A program made the translations under genes and the position numbers. Below, one piece after another: positions 9,255 through 18,809 of a stretch of 35,588 bases of DNA. The notes beneath the pieces were generated by a model. That model saw only the letters and a list, made by a program, of their open reading frames with translations, was not told the DNA's origin and did not search any database. Every line of letters starts with the position of its first letter. Positions within the stretch are counted from its first letter, which is position 1. The DNA comes from Kiritimatiellia bacterium (GTDB taxonomy: Bacteria > Verrucomicrobiota > Kiritimatiellia > UBA8416 > JABMPJ01), in NCBI GenBank assembly GCA_016783675.1, contig JADHWE010000023.1, positions 1-35,588 on the forward strand, written 5' to 3'.

Positions 9255-10258
9255 TTCGATTCCTCGACGGACGCGGTCAACGCCTCCAGCTCGCGCACGC
9301 GAACACTCACTTCCTCGGCCTGCTCCGCGTACGGGAACCGGCGCAGGAAGTCGCCATACGCAATCAAGGCTGACTCGGGGCGCTTGGCGATTCGGTCATA
9401 GTAGGCCGCCCGGTCGTAGTGCATCGTGCATAGCCGACTGCTCAGCCGCTCACGTTCAGCCGTGACCTGCTCCACGTTGGGATCGTCCGGGTAGTCGCGG
9501 ATGAAACCGGCCAGCCCCTCCAGGGCCCGCTGACAGGTTACTTCGTCGCGCTTGCTCTTGTCCGCAAGTCGAACCAGGCAGCGCGTACCGCCGAAGGCGG
9601 CCGTAACGGCCAGCTCATGGCGTGGCCAGCGCTGTCGCAGCGTGTCATAGGCACGGATGGCTCCTTCGTACTGCTTGTCATCTTCCTGGATCCATCCGAT
9701 GTAGAACTGGACCTCGGGTCCCCTTCCCCACGTGGGCGCGTTCTCCGCAATCTGCTCGAACAGCGGCAGCGCGCGTTCGGGTGACTTGAACCCGGGCAGG
9801 AAGAGCAGGCCGCCGTAGCGGCGATTCATGATCTCGTTGGCGATGCGAAACTGGTGGTCCAGTACGTCGCCGTAGTCGAACGCTCCCGCATAGAAGTCGA
9901 CGAGGTATTGAAACTCGTTGAAAGCTGCGTCATACTTGCCAAGGTCCTCGAGAATTTCGGCGTAGGCGCGCTGGGCCTTCACGGCCTCGGGCGTGTCGTG
10001 CCACTCGTGCACAAGCGCCCGGTAGTGCCGGGCCGCTTTCCGCTCGTTGCCTTCCGCCTCAAGCGCCTGGGCATGGGTGAGCTGTTCGGCCGGGGTCTCC
10101 TTTTCCGGACGACGCCAGAATCCGGCACGCTTGCGCTGGACTCCCTCCTGCTCCATCTCGCCGAACCCATCCATGGCGGGATCCTGCGCCCAGGCACCCG
10201 CGGCCAGGAGCAACGTCACAACCGTCATTGAGGCTATCTGGAACCGTCTCGCTTTCAT
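9251..10258 (-). CDS. Tetratricopeptide (BamD/YbgF-like) periplasmic protein
   Basis: ORF listed to 10330; likely ATG 10258 (MKARRFQIASMTVVTLLLAAGAWAQ signal peptide); TPR-like repeats 'YRALVHEWHDTPEAVKAQRAYAEILEDLGKYDAAFNEFQYLVDFY'. Confidence 0.78.
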   Translation of the reverse strand: MKARRFQIASMTVVTLLLAAGAWAQDPAMDGFGEMEQEGVQRKRAGFWRRPEKETPAEQLTHAQALEAEGNERKAARHYRALVHEWHDTPEAVKAQRAYAEILEDLGKYDAAFNEFQYLVDFYAGAFDYGDVLDHQFRIANEIMNRRYGGLLFLPGFKSPERALPLFEQIAENAPTWGRGPEVQFYIGWIQEDDKQYEGAIRAYDTLRQRWPRHELAVTAAFGGTRCLVRLADKSKRDEVTCQRALEGLAGFIRDYPDDPNVEQVTAERERLSSRLCTMHYDRAAYYDRIAKRPESALIAYGDFLRRFPYAEQAEEVSVRVRELEALTASVEESK

Positions 10259-10296
10259 CCGGCTAAAGGTAGGCACGAGCGCTCTGCCGGTCAAGC

Positions 10297-12234
10297 TCAC
10301 TCTCCCATCTCCTCGGCGGCGGCCTCCCATTGGCGGGTGGCATAGTCGATCTCATCCTGCAGATCTTTGAGGCGCCGGTTCAGTGTTCCGAAATCTGTCT
10401 CGGGATCAGGGGATGACAGCGCGTTCAGCACCTGGGCCTTCTCCCCTTCCATGAGCTCGATGCGCTTCTCGGCCTTGCGGATGATCTGCTTGTAATGTCG
10501 TTCGGTCGCCCGCTTCTCTTCGCGCTCACGGGCGCGCTCACGCCGGAGTGCTTTCTTATCGCCTGGAGCCGGGACCGCGGATTTCTGTGTGTTGCTTGAG
10601 GCCCGGGCGGCAGATACCTGGCGCGGCGCCTGGTCGACCCGCTCCCTATAGTAGTCGTATCCCCCCGCATAGGCGGTTATGCCGGGCGGCGTCATGGCAA
10701 TGACCGAGGTCGCCACTTTGCGCGCAAAGTCAACATCGTGCGTGACGAGGCAGAGCGTCCCGCTGTAGCTCGACAAGGCCTTCTCAAGCGCCTCGCGCGC
10801 CTGGATGTCGAGATGCGTGGTCGGCTCATCCAGCAGCAGGAAGTTGGGAGGCTTGATCAGCAGTCGCGCAAAGGCCACACGTATCTTCTCGCCACCACTG
10901 AGCACCTGGATGGGTTTATCAATGCTCTCGCCCGAGAAACCAAACCCGCCCAACAGCGTTCGCACTTCCTGGTCGGGGACATCGGCGGCCACCGATTTCA
11001 CCGCTTCGTAGACCGTCTGGCGCGGATTCATGGTCTCGGCGAAATCCTGCGACTGGTACCCCATCACCACCTTGTGGCCAACCACCCGCCGCCCTTCGGA
11101 CAGCGGCAGTACGCCGGAGAGCATACGCAGCAGCGTCGTCTTACCCAGTCCATTCAGCCCCACCAGCACGATCTTCTCGCCGCGCGTGATTCTCAGATCC
11201 AGGTGGCGCAGCACCCAGCGCGAGCCGTCATAGCTCAGCCCTGCTTCATCAAGGCGCATCACTTCCACGCCGCTGTGCGGCGGCGGACGCAGCCGGATAG
11301 TGCCCGGACTTCTCAGGCGCCGGGGGCGCTCGACACGTTCCATCCGTTCAAGCATCTTGATCTTGCTCTGTACCTGCGCCGCCTTGGTGCTCTTGGCCCG
11401 GAAGCGTGTAACGAAGGACTCGATCTGCTCGCGGCGGCGATCCTCGTTTTTCTGGGCGGCCAGGCGCTGCTCGTAGCGCAATTCGCGCTGTGACACGTAG
11501 GCGTCGTAGTTGCCGCTGTAGCGTTCACCCTCACCGCCGGATACTTCCAGTGTCACGCTCGTGAGTGCGTTGAGCAGGTAGCGGTCATGCGAGATCAGTA
11601 GGAGCGTCCCCCTGAACTCGCGCAGGTAGCGCTGCAGCCATTCGATTGTCGGGATGTCGAGATAGTTGGACGGTTCGTCGAGCAGCAACACCTCCGGCTC
11701 CGCCACCAGGACGCGTGCCAGCTCCGCGCGCGACTGCCATCCGCCACTGAACGAGCCAATCGGCTGCTGGAACGCCGCCTCGTCGAAGCCCAGCCCGCTC
11801 AAGGCCTGCTCCGCCCGCGGACGCATGTTGTAGCCGCCCAGGGCTTCGAAGCGCGTCTGGACCTCGCCCAGGCGAGCCAGGAGTTGCGTCTTGGTCGGCT
11901 CTTCCACGTCCTCGAGGCGCGCCTCGATTGCGTGCGTCTCCTTTTCCAGTTCGAGCAACTCAGGGACGGCCGCCTCCACATGATCCAGGAGCGGCCGTTC
12001 GGCGATGCCGCTTGCGGCGTGTTGTCGTACATAACCCAGGCGACAGTCGTTGGGCAGTTGGACATTGCCGCTGTCCGGCTCCATTTCGCCCACGATCAGG
12101 CTGAAGATCGTCGTCTTGCCGGCCCCGTTCGGCCCGACAATACCGATGTGCTCCCCCGGGTTGAACCGGAAGCTCACGTCATCGAGTACGATCTGCGCCC
12201 CGTACCGTTTTGTGACTCCATGGAAATCTACCAT
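10297..12234 (-). CDS. ABC-F family ATP-binding protein (Uup/EttA-like)
   Basis: Two ABC cassettes: 'GPNGAGKTT', 'FSGGWQSRAELARVL', 'LLLDEPSNYLDI' and 'GLNGLGKTTLL', 'LSGGEKIRVAFARLL', 'LLLDEPTTHLDI'; coiled-coil C-terminus; ORF listed to 12315 but MVDFHGVTKRYG at 12234 is the likely start. Confidence 0.93.
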   Translation of the reverse strand: MVDFHGVTKRYGAQIVLDDVSFRFNPGEHIGIVGPNGAGKTTIFSLIVGEMEPDSGNVQLPNDCRLGYVRQHAASGIAERPLLDHVEAAVPELLELEKETHAIEARLEDVEEPTKTQLLARLGEVQTRFEALGGYNMRPRAEQALSGLGFDEAAFQQPIGSFSGGWQSRAELARVLVAEPEVLLLDEPSNYLDIPTIEWLQRYLREFRGTLLLISHDRYLLNALTSVTLEVSGGEGERYSGNYDAYVSQRELRYEQRLAAQKNEDRRREQIESFVTRFRAKSTKAAQVQSKIKMLERMERVERPRRLRSPGTIRLRPPPHSGVEVMRLDEAGLSYDGSRWVLRHLDLRITRGEKIVLVGLNGLGKTTLLRMLSGVLPLSEGRRVVGHKVVMGYQSQDFAETMNPRQTVYEAVKSVAADVPDQEVRTLLGGFGFSGESIDKPIQVLSGGEKIRVAFARLLIKPPNFLLLDEPTTHLDIQAREALEKALSSYSGTLCLVTHDVDFARKVATSVIAMTPPGITAYAGGYDYYRERVDQAPRQVSAARASSNTQKSAVPAPGDKKALRRERAREREEKRATERHYKQIIRKAEKRIELMEGEKAQVLNALSSPDPETDFGTLNRRLKDLQDEIDYATRQWEAAAEEMGE

Positions 12235-12343
12235 CCGAAGAGAATCCCTTAACCGGACGAAAAATGCAATGGGCACTTGCGCTCTGCGCCTCGTCCCTTG
12301 TACGCTCCCCCTCAATTATTCACACCCAAACAAGGGGGGTAGC

Positions 12344-13408
12344 ATGACGAGATGGGTAATGGCGGCACTGTTGGTTGTCGCGTTGTTGGCCGGTACCGCG
12401 AGTGCCGGACCGAAGTGGGAGCTTGGCGAAGATTCATGGATGTCGGCCGGTTTCCTGGGACAGGTTCACGGCTCCTACGTGGACGGGGGCACGGATCCGT
12501 ACGACGTATACCTGCGTCGCGGTCGCATCATTGTGGCCGGCCAGGTCATGGACGGCGTTAAGTTCTTCGTCGAGACGGACAACGATAATGCCGGCAAGCG
12601 GGGCACCTCGGTATCCACCGATATCCAGGATGCCTTCGTCGACTTCCAGATCATGGATTCCGATCACTGGGTTGAGGTAGGCCTGATCCTGCTCCCCTTC
12701 TCCTTCGAGAACCGCTCTTCCGCGGCATCGCTGCTCGGCCTGGATTACAACTCCGAGACGGTGAAGTTCGTTAACACCTTCGTCTGGCGCGACTACGGCG
12801 CCGAGCTGCACGGCTCGTTCCTCGACAAGCGCATCTCCTACTGCGTCGGCGCGTTTGACGGCTATGACATGGCCGATAGCGCCAAGAACCCGGATGCCGA
12901 CATGCGCTTCACCGGCCACGTTGCGGTTAACCTGGTTGGCGAAGCCGAAACGGGCTGGTTCTACAGTCAGAACAGGCAGGGCGCCGATGCGTACGTCTCG
13001 CTGGGTGCCGGCTATGACTGGCAGGATAAGGCCACGCTCGTGTCCATTCCCCTGCCCGAGGGATCCGGTCCCGTGACGGTTGAGGCCGATTCCGAAGCGT
13101 GGGTTGTCGATCTGCAGTCCGGTTTCGATCTTGGCTGCAGTGACGTAACGATCAATGCGGCGTGGTACGACTGGGACAACTCCGCCTTCAAGGGGAACAC
13201 CGGTTTCGTAGAGGCAGGCGTCCAGACCGGCAAGACCATGGTGACCGGCAAGTACAGCGTCCAGGACCCGAATGGCGACGCCTACACGGAAGACTACACC
13301 GCCGGCGTGCACTACTTCATGAAGAAGCACAACGCACGCTGCGGCATTGAGTACCGCTGGGGCGACAGCCCGGAGATGGTACTGGCGGGTGTGCAGTTCC
13401 TGTTGTAG
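12344..13408 (+). CDS. Phosphate-selective porin O/P-like outer-membrane porin
   Basis: ORF listed from 12050; real start ATG 12344 with signal peptide MTRWVMAALLVVALLAGTASA; 'RRGRIIVAGQVMDGVKFFVETDND...', 'IQDAFVDFQI', C-terminal 'EYRWGDSPEMVLAGVQFLL'. Confidence 0.82.
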   Translation: MTRWVMAALLVVALLAGTASAGPKWELGEDSWMSAGFLGQVHGSYVDGGTDPYDVYLRRGRIIVAGQVMDGVKFFVETDNDNAGKRGTSVSTDIQDAFVDFQIMDSDHWVEVGLILLPFSFENRSSAASLLGLDYNSETVKFVNTFVWRDYGAELHGSFLDKRISYCVGAFDGYDMADSAKNPDADMRFTGHVAVNLVGEAETGWFYSQNRQGADAYVSLGAGYDWQDKATLVSIPLPEGSGPVTVEADSEAWVVDLQSGFDLGCSDVTINAAWYDWDNSAFKGNTGFVEAGVQTGKTMVTGKYSVQDPNGDAYTEDYTAGVHYFMKKHNARCGIEYRWGDSPEMVLAGVQFLL

Positions 13409-13422
13409 AGGTGCTCGGGCAC

Positions 13423-13507
13423 CGGCTCGCTGGGACAGCTCGCCCTACCTTACCCTCGATACAGATACGCCTTGGACCAGGTAGGGCGAGCTGTCCCCAG
13501 CGAGCCG
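13423..13507. repeat. REPIN/BIME-like inverted pair (variant stem)
   Basis: Left 13423-13449 CGGCTCGCTGGGACAGCTCGCCCTACC; right 13480-13507 GGTAGGGCGAGCTGTCCCCAGCGAGCCG; complementary except one extra C. Confidence 0.88.
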
Positions 13508-13511
13508 TTCG

Positions 13512-14366
13512 CTAGAAGATTACGTGACACTCCGGCAGGGCGGCCTTGATGCGGGCCTTTTCGTCGTCGCTGATCGGGTTTCTCAGCAGGTTCAACCAGC
13601 GCAACCCCGTCAGCTTCTCAATATCCTGCGGCAGGACCTTGATCTTGTTGTACTGAAGGTCCAACCGCTCCAGACCCGTCATCGAGGTGAGGGATGCGGG
13701 CAGTGACGTGAGCTGGTTCTTCGCCGCGGCGAGGTCCGTCAGCGCGGTCAGTCCGCTAACAGCCTCGGGCAAAGCCGCCAGCTTGTTAGCATTCACGTAG
13801 AGGCGCTGGAGGCCTGCCAGGCCGGTGATCTCGGAGGGAATCTCAGCCAGGGCGTTCCCGTTCAGGCGCAGCCACTTCAGTCCCATCATGCCAAGGACGC
13901 AGCGGGGAACCGTGGCCAGCTTGTTGCGGTCGAGGTTAAGATACGAGAGCCCCGTCAGCGCGCTCCACGACTCCGGCAGCGACGTCAACGCGTTGTCGCT
14001 CAAGTACAGAGTCGCCAGGCCCGACATGCCGGCCATGGACGATGGTACGCTGGTCAACCCGCACTCGCCGGCATCGAGCCATTTCAGCGCGGTCAGTGTC
14101 CCCCACTGCTCGGGCAGCGTGGCAGCCTTGTTTCCCCGCACACTGAGTTTGACCAAGGCCGGGTACTCCCCGAGCGATGCGGGCAGACTTTTCAGCCCCG
14201 CACCGTGAAGATCGAGGAACTGTACTTCCTGGGGAGCCGCCTTGGCTTCATCCAGGCTTGTCGCCGCTAGTAACCGATCCGGTGCCCGCCAGGGGAAGCA
14301 CCCCCCGCACAGCGCCAACAGCATGACGACACCGGTTCCCCCTATGATTCTTTTTGCTTTATTCAC
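13512..14366 (-). CDS. Leucine-rich-repeat lipoprotein
   Basis: ORF listed to 14456; likely GTG 14366 (VNKAKRIIGGTGVVMLLALCGGC lipobox); about 9 repeats of the 'L..L.L..N.LT.LP' type with 23-residue period. Confidence 0.85.
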   Translation of the reverse strand: MNKAKRIIGGTGVVMLLALCGGCFPWRAPDRLLAATSLDEAKAAPQEVQFLDLHGAGLKSLPASLGEYPALVKLSVRGNKAATLPEQWGTLTALKWLDAGECGLTSVPSSMAGMSGLATLYLSDNALTSLPESWSALTGLSYLNLDRNKLATVPRCVLGMMGLKWLRLNGNALAEIPSEITGLAGLQRLYVNANKLAALPEAVSGLTALTDLAAAKNQLTSLPASLTSMTGLERLDLQYNKIKVLPQDIEKLTGLRWLNLLRNPISDDEKARIKAALPECHVIF

Positions 14367-14476
14367 AAGACGGTATCTCCCTGTCTGCGGCCACCTTCGA
14401 ACGGCCTTTTCTCCACGGTGAAGATCAATTATAGGCTTGCCCCCAGCCAAGAGCAAACACTACGATAACCCGCACT

Positions 14477-15190
14477 ATGAAGAAAACATCTATTGCCCTC
14501 ACTGCGTTCGCCATTCTCGCCACCTGTCTCGCTTCCGCCTATGCCATTCCTACCGGCAAAAGCAATGAAAGCGGGCACTATATTTCCGGAACCGGGATTT
14601 CTCATATGCTGAATGCCGGCATCTACGGAGGTTCGATCGAACGTGAAGTGGAGTACAATAACGCGGTGCGGACACTTGAGTCCAAGCAGACCGTCGTCTA
14701 CCTCGGCCTGGAAGTAACGCCGTGGGCGACCGTATTCGTTGGCGGCGGACTTGCCGACCACCAGGTGGGTATGCTCGAGTCGGACACCTCCAGCAAGTTG
14801 GAAGCCGGCATCCTGCTCAACCTGGTCGATCATGTGATCCTCGACCCCACACTTTTTGAAGACAAGCTCCGCATCAACGCGGGCGCCAGCTGGGCCTACA
14901 CCGAGGCCGAGTGGCTGGCGCAGGACGTTCGCTGGCAGGAAGCCACCGCATTCCTGACCGTCAGCATCGTTAACGACACCATCGGCAACAAGTTCTTCAA
15001 CCCCAACAGCGTGGCCATCTACATGGGCCCGATGTTCAATTACATTCAGAGCGGCGAGATCGAGCTCCGCGAGGAATTCGGATTCCTGGCCGGTATCGAG
15101 CTATTCCTCACCGAATCCATCTCGCTCGACATCGGAATGCGCCACCTGGATACAACCGGGTTTGAAGGCGGAATCAACATCGATTTCTAG
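14477..15190 (+). CDS. Outer-membrane beta-barrel protein, unknown function
   Basis: 237 aa; signal peptide MKKTSIALTAFAILATCLASAYA; alternating amphipathic strands, C-terminal 'MRHLDTTGFEGGINIDF'. Confidence 0.75.
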   Translation: MKKTSIALTAFAILATCLASAYAIPTGKSNESGHYISGTGISHMLNAGIYGGSIEREVEYNNAVRTLESKQTVVYLGLEVTPWATVFVGGGLADHQVGMLESDTSSKLEAGILLNLVDHVILDPTLFEDKLRINAGASWAYTEAEWLAQDVRWQEATAFLTVSIVNDTIGNKFFNPNSVAIYMGPMFNYIQSGEIELREEFGFLAGIELFLTESISLDIGMRHLDTTGFEGGINIDF

Positions 15191-15219
15191 GCAGCACGAA
15201 GCGAGGAGGGAACTGCAAC

Positions 15220-15474
15220 GTGGCTATTACCGTCAAAAAGAAGACACTGAAGCTTAAGTCTGACGCGCCCGCCGAAGGGGCAGGAGAGCAGCCGGCAGCA
15301 GACGAGCCGCAGCCGGTTCTAGCCACCATGGGCACTCCGTCATCGGTCTCGCAGATCAAGGGGGGGTCGTTCGTGCTCTCTTTTATCATGGGCCTGATTG
15401 CCTGTGCCGTTCTCGGCGCGCTTGTCGCAATACAGTTCATCGAGAACTCGTACTACACCGGCATGGTTCCCTAG
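15220..15474 (+). CDS. Small single-TM membrane protein, unknown function
   Basis: 84 aa from GTG with SD gaggaggg; TM 'SFVLSFIMGLIACAVLGALVAIQFI'; stop overlaps the next start (TAGTG). Confidence 0.7.
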   Translation: MAITVKKKTLKLKSDAPAEGAGEQPAADEPQPVLATMGTPSSVSQIKGGSFVLSFIMGLIACAVLGALVAIQFIENSYYTGMVP

Positions 15475-16757
15475 TGCCCCCAGTGCCCCCCGCCGACAGC
15501 CGCACCGAAGCCCTGCGCATCATCACGCGCTGGCTCGAAACGAGCGAATTCCCCGACCGCATGATATCCGGTACGGGACGGGAGCGCGCTTTCCTCACCG
15601 AACTCGTATACGGCGTCATACGTCACCGTCGTGCCCTGGAGTGGCTGGCGGTGCAGTGCTCCGACCGTACCCCCACCCCGTCGACGCTCCCTGCCATCAT
15701 GCTGGGGATGCAGCAATTGCTCTTCATGAATGGCGTCCCCGACTACGCCGCCGTGAACGACACCGTGAGTGCCCTGAAATCCACCACTCGCAACCGTGGC
15801 CGCGTCTCCTATGTGAACGCTATCCTGCGACGCGTGATCCGTGAACGCGACGCCCTGCTCAAACGGCTGAGTGAGCAGCCGGTCACTATTCGTGAATCGC
15901 ACCCCGGGTCCCTCGTCCGGCGCTGGACGGCCGCCTATGGCGCCGACCGCTGCGAAGCGCTTTGTCACTGGAACAACACGAAGCCGGGCATTGTCATCCG
16001 TCCACGGTGCACCGCCGACGGATTCGTGGACTACTGCGAACGGCTTCGTGAAGCTGCCATCGCCTTCGAGCCGCACCCCTTTGCCCCGCAGACCTTCCTG
16101 GCCATCGCACACGGCACACGTGCCACGGAGCTGCCCGGATTTGCCGAGGGCGCCGTCGCCATCCAGGATCCGGTGACGGCCGCAGCCGTCGACCTGCTCG
16201 ATCCGCAGCCCGGTGAACACATTCTCGATGCCTGCGCCTCGCCCGGCGGAAAGACGGGCCTGATGGCCGATCGTACGCAAGACCAGGCCACCATCGTCGC
16301 CTGCGATGTCCACGCCGACCGTATCGCGCTGCTGGAGGACACGCTCAGGCGTCTCCGTCTAACGGATATCCAGATCGTCAAGGCCGACCTGCGGAAGGAT
16401 GATCTTCCCGAAGCCCTCACGGAGGCCCCGTTCGACCGCATCCTGCTGGATGTTCCGTGCTCCAACACCGGCGTCCTGCGTCGGCGCCCCGATGCGCGCT
16501 GGCGCTTCGACCCCCAACGCCTCGCCAACACCGTCGCCCTGCAGCACGCGCTGCTGGACCGCACCGCCCAACTGGTCAAACCCGGCGGCCGGCTGGTCTA
16601 CAGTACCTGCAGCCTGGAACCGGAAGAGAACCAGGACCAGGTCCAGGGATGGCTGGAAGAAAACGACCGGTTCACCATGGAAGCGTCCAAGACACTCTTC
16701 CCGCCCGAGACCCAAACCGATGGCGCCTACGCGGCGGCCCTGGTGGCTCGAGCATAG
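15474..16757 (+). CDS. RsmB/NOP2-type 16S rRNA m5C methyltransferase (NusB-like N-terminus)
   Basis: 427 aa; 'ILDACASPGGKTGLMAD', 'DRILLDVPCSNTGVLRRRPDARWRF', 'LVYSTCSLEPEENQDQV'. Confidence 0.92.
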   Translation: MPPVPPADSRTEALRIITRWLETSEFPDRMISGTGRERAFLTELVYGVIRHRRALEWLAVQCSDRTPTPSTLPAIMLGMQQLLFMNGVPDYAAVNDTVSALKSTTRNRGRVSYVNAILRRVIRERDALLKRLSEQPVTIRESHPGSLVRRWTAAYGADRCEALCHWNNTKPGIVIRPRCTADGFVDYCERLREAAIAFEPHPFAPQTFLAIAHGTRATELPGFAEGAVAIQDPVTAAAVDLLDPQPGEHILDACASPGGKTGLMADRTQDQATIVACDVHADRIALLEDTLRRLRLTDIQIVKADLRKDDLPEALTEAPFDRILLDVPCSNTGVLRRRPDARWRFDPQRLANTVALQHALLDRTAQLVKPGGRLVYSTCSLEPEENQDQVQGWLEENDRFTMEASKTLFPPETQTDGAYAAALVARA

Positions 16758-16762
16758 CGCCA

Positions 16763-18094
16763 CTAGAGCAGATCGCTCGCCAGCTCGGCGAGGTCGGAGC
16801 GTTCGCCCTTCTCGAGGTTGACGTGGGCGTAGATCAGTTGACCACGCATCTTCTCGATCAGGTGGCTGAGGCCGTTTGACTGCGAGTCGAGATAAGGGTG
16901 GTCGATCTGGTAGATGTCGCCGGTGAACACGATCTTGGTCCCCTCGCCCGCGCGCGTGATAATCGTTTTGATTTCGTGGGGCGTCAGGTTCTGCCCTTCG
17001 TCGACGATGAAGAAGGTATTCACCAGGCTGCGCCCGCGAATGTAGGAGAGCGGTGTAATAACCAACTCCTCTTCATCGAGCAGCTTGCGAATGTTCTTGT
17101 GGCGTGTGTCCGACTTGGCGAACTGGTTCCTGATCACCCCCAGGTTGTCGTAAAGCGGTTGCATGTAGGGAGCGAGCTTCTCATCGATCTCGCCAGGCAG
17201 GTAGCCGGTGTCCTTGTTGCTGAGCGGAACAATGGGACGAGCCAGCAGGATCTGTTTGTACTGCTTGCGCGACTCCAGCGCCGCCGCCAGGGCCAGCAAC
17301 GTCTTGCCCGTGCCGGCCTTCCCTGTCATGGTGACCAGCGGGATGGCCGGATTCAACAGCGCGCAAAGCGCAAAGATCTGCTCCGCGTTGCGCGGCATGA
17401 TGTTGTAGACGGGGGTCTTGTCGACGTGCCTGAGCACCTTGCTCTCCGCGTCATACATGCCCAGGCCCGACTTCTTGCCGCTGCGCATAATCACGAATTC
17501 GTTGGGCGTGAGGTCATCGCCGAACGGCAGTTCTTCTACCGGCAGCTCCTGCGGCGCCGTGTAGAGCCGTTCCACCAGCTCCGTCGGCATATCTTCTTCG
17601 AGACGTTTGCCGGTGTAGAGCTCGGAGACATCGCGCACCTTGTCGGTCGTGTAGTCGTGCGCCTTGAGGCCCAGCGCCTTCGCCTTGAGGCGCAGGTTCA
17701 CATCTTTCGACACCAGCACGACCTCCCGCTCACCGCTCTCTTTCGCCATCGTATAGGCGATGTTCAGGATCCGGTGATCCGGCTCGTTGCCGGCGAAGTT
17801 GAGGCGGAGGTCCTGGTGCATCGGACGAGCCAGCCCCACGATCAGGCGGCCCCGGTTCGACCCCATACGGACCCCGTCACCAAACAGCTTGTCGCCGCTG
17901 AGATCGTCCATTTTGCGCAGGAACGTGCGGGCATGGTAGCTGATGCTCTCATGCCCCTTCTTGAAATGGTCCAGTTCCTCCAGCACGACAATCGGGACCA
18001 CGACATCGTGCTCTTCGAACTGGTCGATGCAGGTGCTGTCATGCAGGATGACGTTCGTATCCAGAATATAGATCTTGCGGTCCGCGTCGGTCAT
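16763..18094 (-). CDS. PIN domain + PhoH-like ATPase
   Basis: 'KIYILDTNVILHDSTCIDQFEEHDVVVPIVVLEELD' PIN; 'VTMTGKAGTGKTLLALAAAL' Walker A; 'TFFIVDEGQNLTPHEIKTIITRAGEGTKIVFTGDIYQID'; ORF listed to 18154. Confidence 0.93.
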   Translation of the reverse strand: MTDADRKIYILDTNVILHDSTCIDQFEEHDVVVPIVVLEELDHFKKGHESISYHARTFLRKMDDLSGDKLFGDGVRMGSNRGRLIVGLARPMHQDLRLNFAGNEPDHRILNIAYTMAKESGEREVVLVSKDVNLRLKAKALGLKAHDYTTDKVRDVSELYTGKRLEEDMPTELVERLYTAPQELPVEELPFGDDLTPNEFVIMRSGKKSGLGMYDAESKVLRHVDKTPVYNIMPRNAEQIFALCALLNPAIPLVTMTGKAGTGKTLLALAAALESRKQYKQILLARPIVPLSNKDTGYLPGEIDEKLAPYMQPLYDNLGVIRNQFAKSDTRHKNIRKLLDEEELVITPLSYIRGRSLVNTFFIVDEGQNLTPHEIKTIITRAGEGTKIVFTGDIYQIDHPYLDSQSNGLSHLIEKMRGQLIYAHVNLEKGERSDLAELASDLL

Positions 18095-18179
18095 AAAGTC
18101 CTCGTGGCAGGGCGCCCGTCTTCGCTTCGCTTCGCCGCGGCAAGCAAGTGGCAACGGCCGTGATGGGCCTCTGATTGAA

Positions 18180-18668
18180 CTAGGCTTTCAGTTTTTTTAG
18201 CTCGGCAGTGAGCGTAACCAAATGCTGCTTCTCTTCTTCGATAATGAAGTCCACCTTGCCCTTACCCAGGTTCTCCGGCACTACGTCCTTCATCCCGAGG
18301 TAAAAAAGCACGGCGTCCTTCTCAAGGCCAATCGCGAGACGCAGGATGTCTTCCATCGTCTCCTCGCCGGTCAACTGAGCCGTGATCTTCGGTGATCCCT
18401 CAACCTTGTAGGCATCCGCCATCGTGGCGAGATACTGGCCGGCCTCGTCATACAGGTCCATCGACTCTCCCACGTCAGCGAACTGCTCGCGCATGTTCTG
18501 GAAGGTAGAAACATGCTGCTTTTCCATGTCGACCAGGTTCAGGAAGTAGTCGCGGGTCGCTTCATCCTTCTGCATGTCGGCGGCCTGCTGGTAGAACGCC
18601 TGGCCGTTGCGTTCAATCTGTACGGCCATGGCGAAGATCTCGTCGGCGTTGAATGTGATGCTCATCAA
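18180..18668 (-). CDS. Ferritin-like/rubrerythrin-family di-iron protein
   Basis: 162 aa; 'AVQIERNGQAFYQQAADM...VDMEKQHVSTFQNM' and 'AIGLEKDAVLFYLGMKD...IIEEEKQHLVTL'. Confidence 0.87.
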   Translation of the reverse strand: MMSITFNADEIFAMAVQIERNGQAFYQQAADMQKDEATRDYFLNLVDMEKQHVSTFQNMREQFADVGESMDLYDEAGQYLATMADAYKVEGSPKITAQLTGEETMEDILRLAIGLEKDAVLFYLGMKDVVPENLGKGKVDFIIEEEKQHLVTLTAELKKLKA

Positions 18669-18686
18669 TGTCCTCCTCTAATCATG

Positions 18687-18704
18687 CTGTCACCATGGTG
18701 ACAG
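18687..18704. promoter_or_regulatory. 18-bp perfect palindrome CTGTCACCATGGTGACAG, possible operator
   Basis: In the divergent intergenic region, immediately upstream of the SD of the ferritin-like gene. Confidence 0.5.
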
Positions 18705-18809
18705 AACGAGCCCCTCGACAGCAAGCGTGTTCTGGTTCAGCTTGAATCTTGACGGATTTCCAGCAGGCCGTAGACTTCGACCCTCACGTTCAGAAAAGGC
18801 AGCATCAGC

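Noticed and set aside
9251-12234. ABC-F/TPR/LptE run as a dedicated export system
   Set aside because: Duplicated ABC cassettes without membrane segments indicate an ABC-F translation factor; LptE and BamD-like genes are ordinary OM-biogenesis genes.
13512-14366. Periodic DNA repeats that could suggest a CRISPR or minisatellite
   Set aside because: The period is 69 nt and is explained by leucine-rich-repeat codons; no spacers or cas genes.
16898-18163. 421-aa ORF antisense to PIN-PhoH
   Set aside because: Shadow of a well-supported conserved gene; no recognisable domain.
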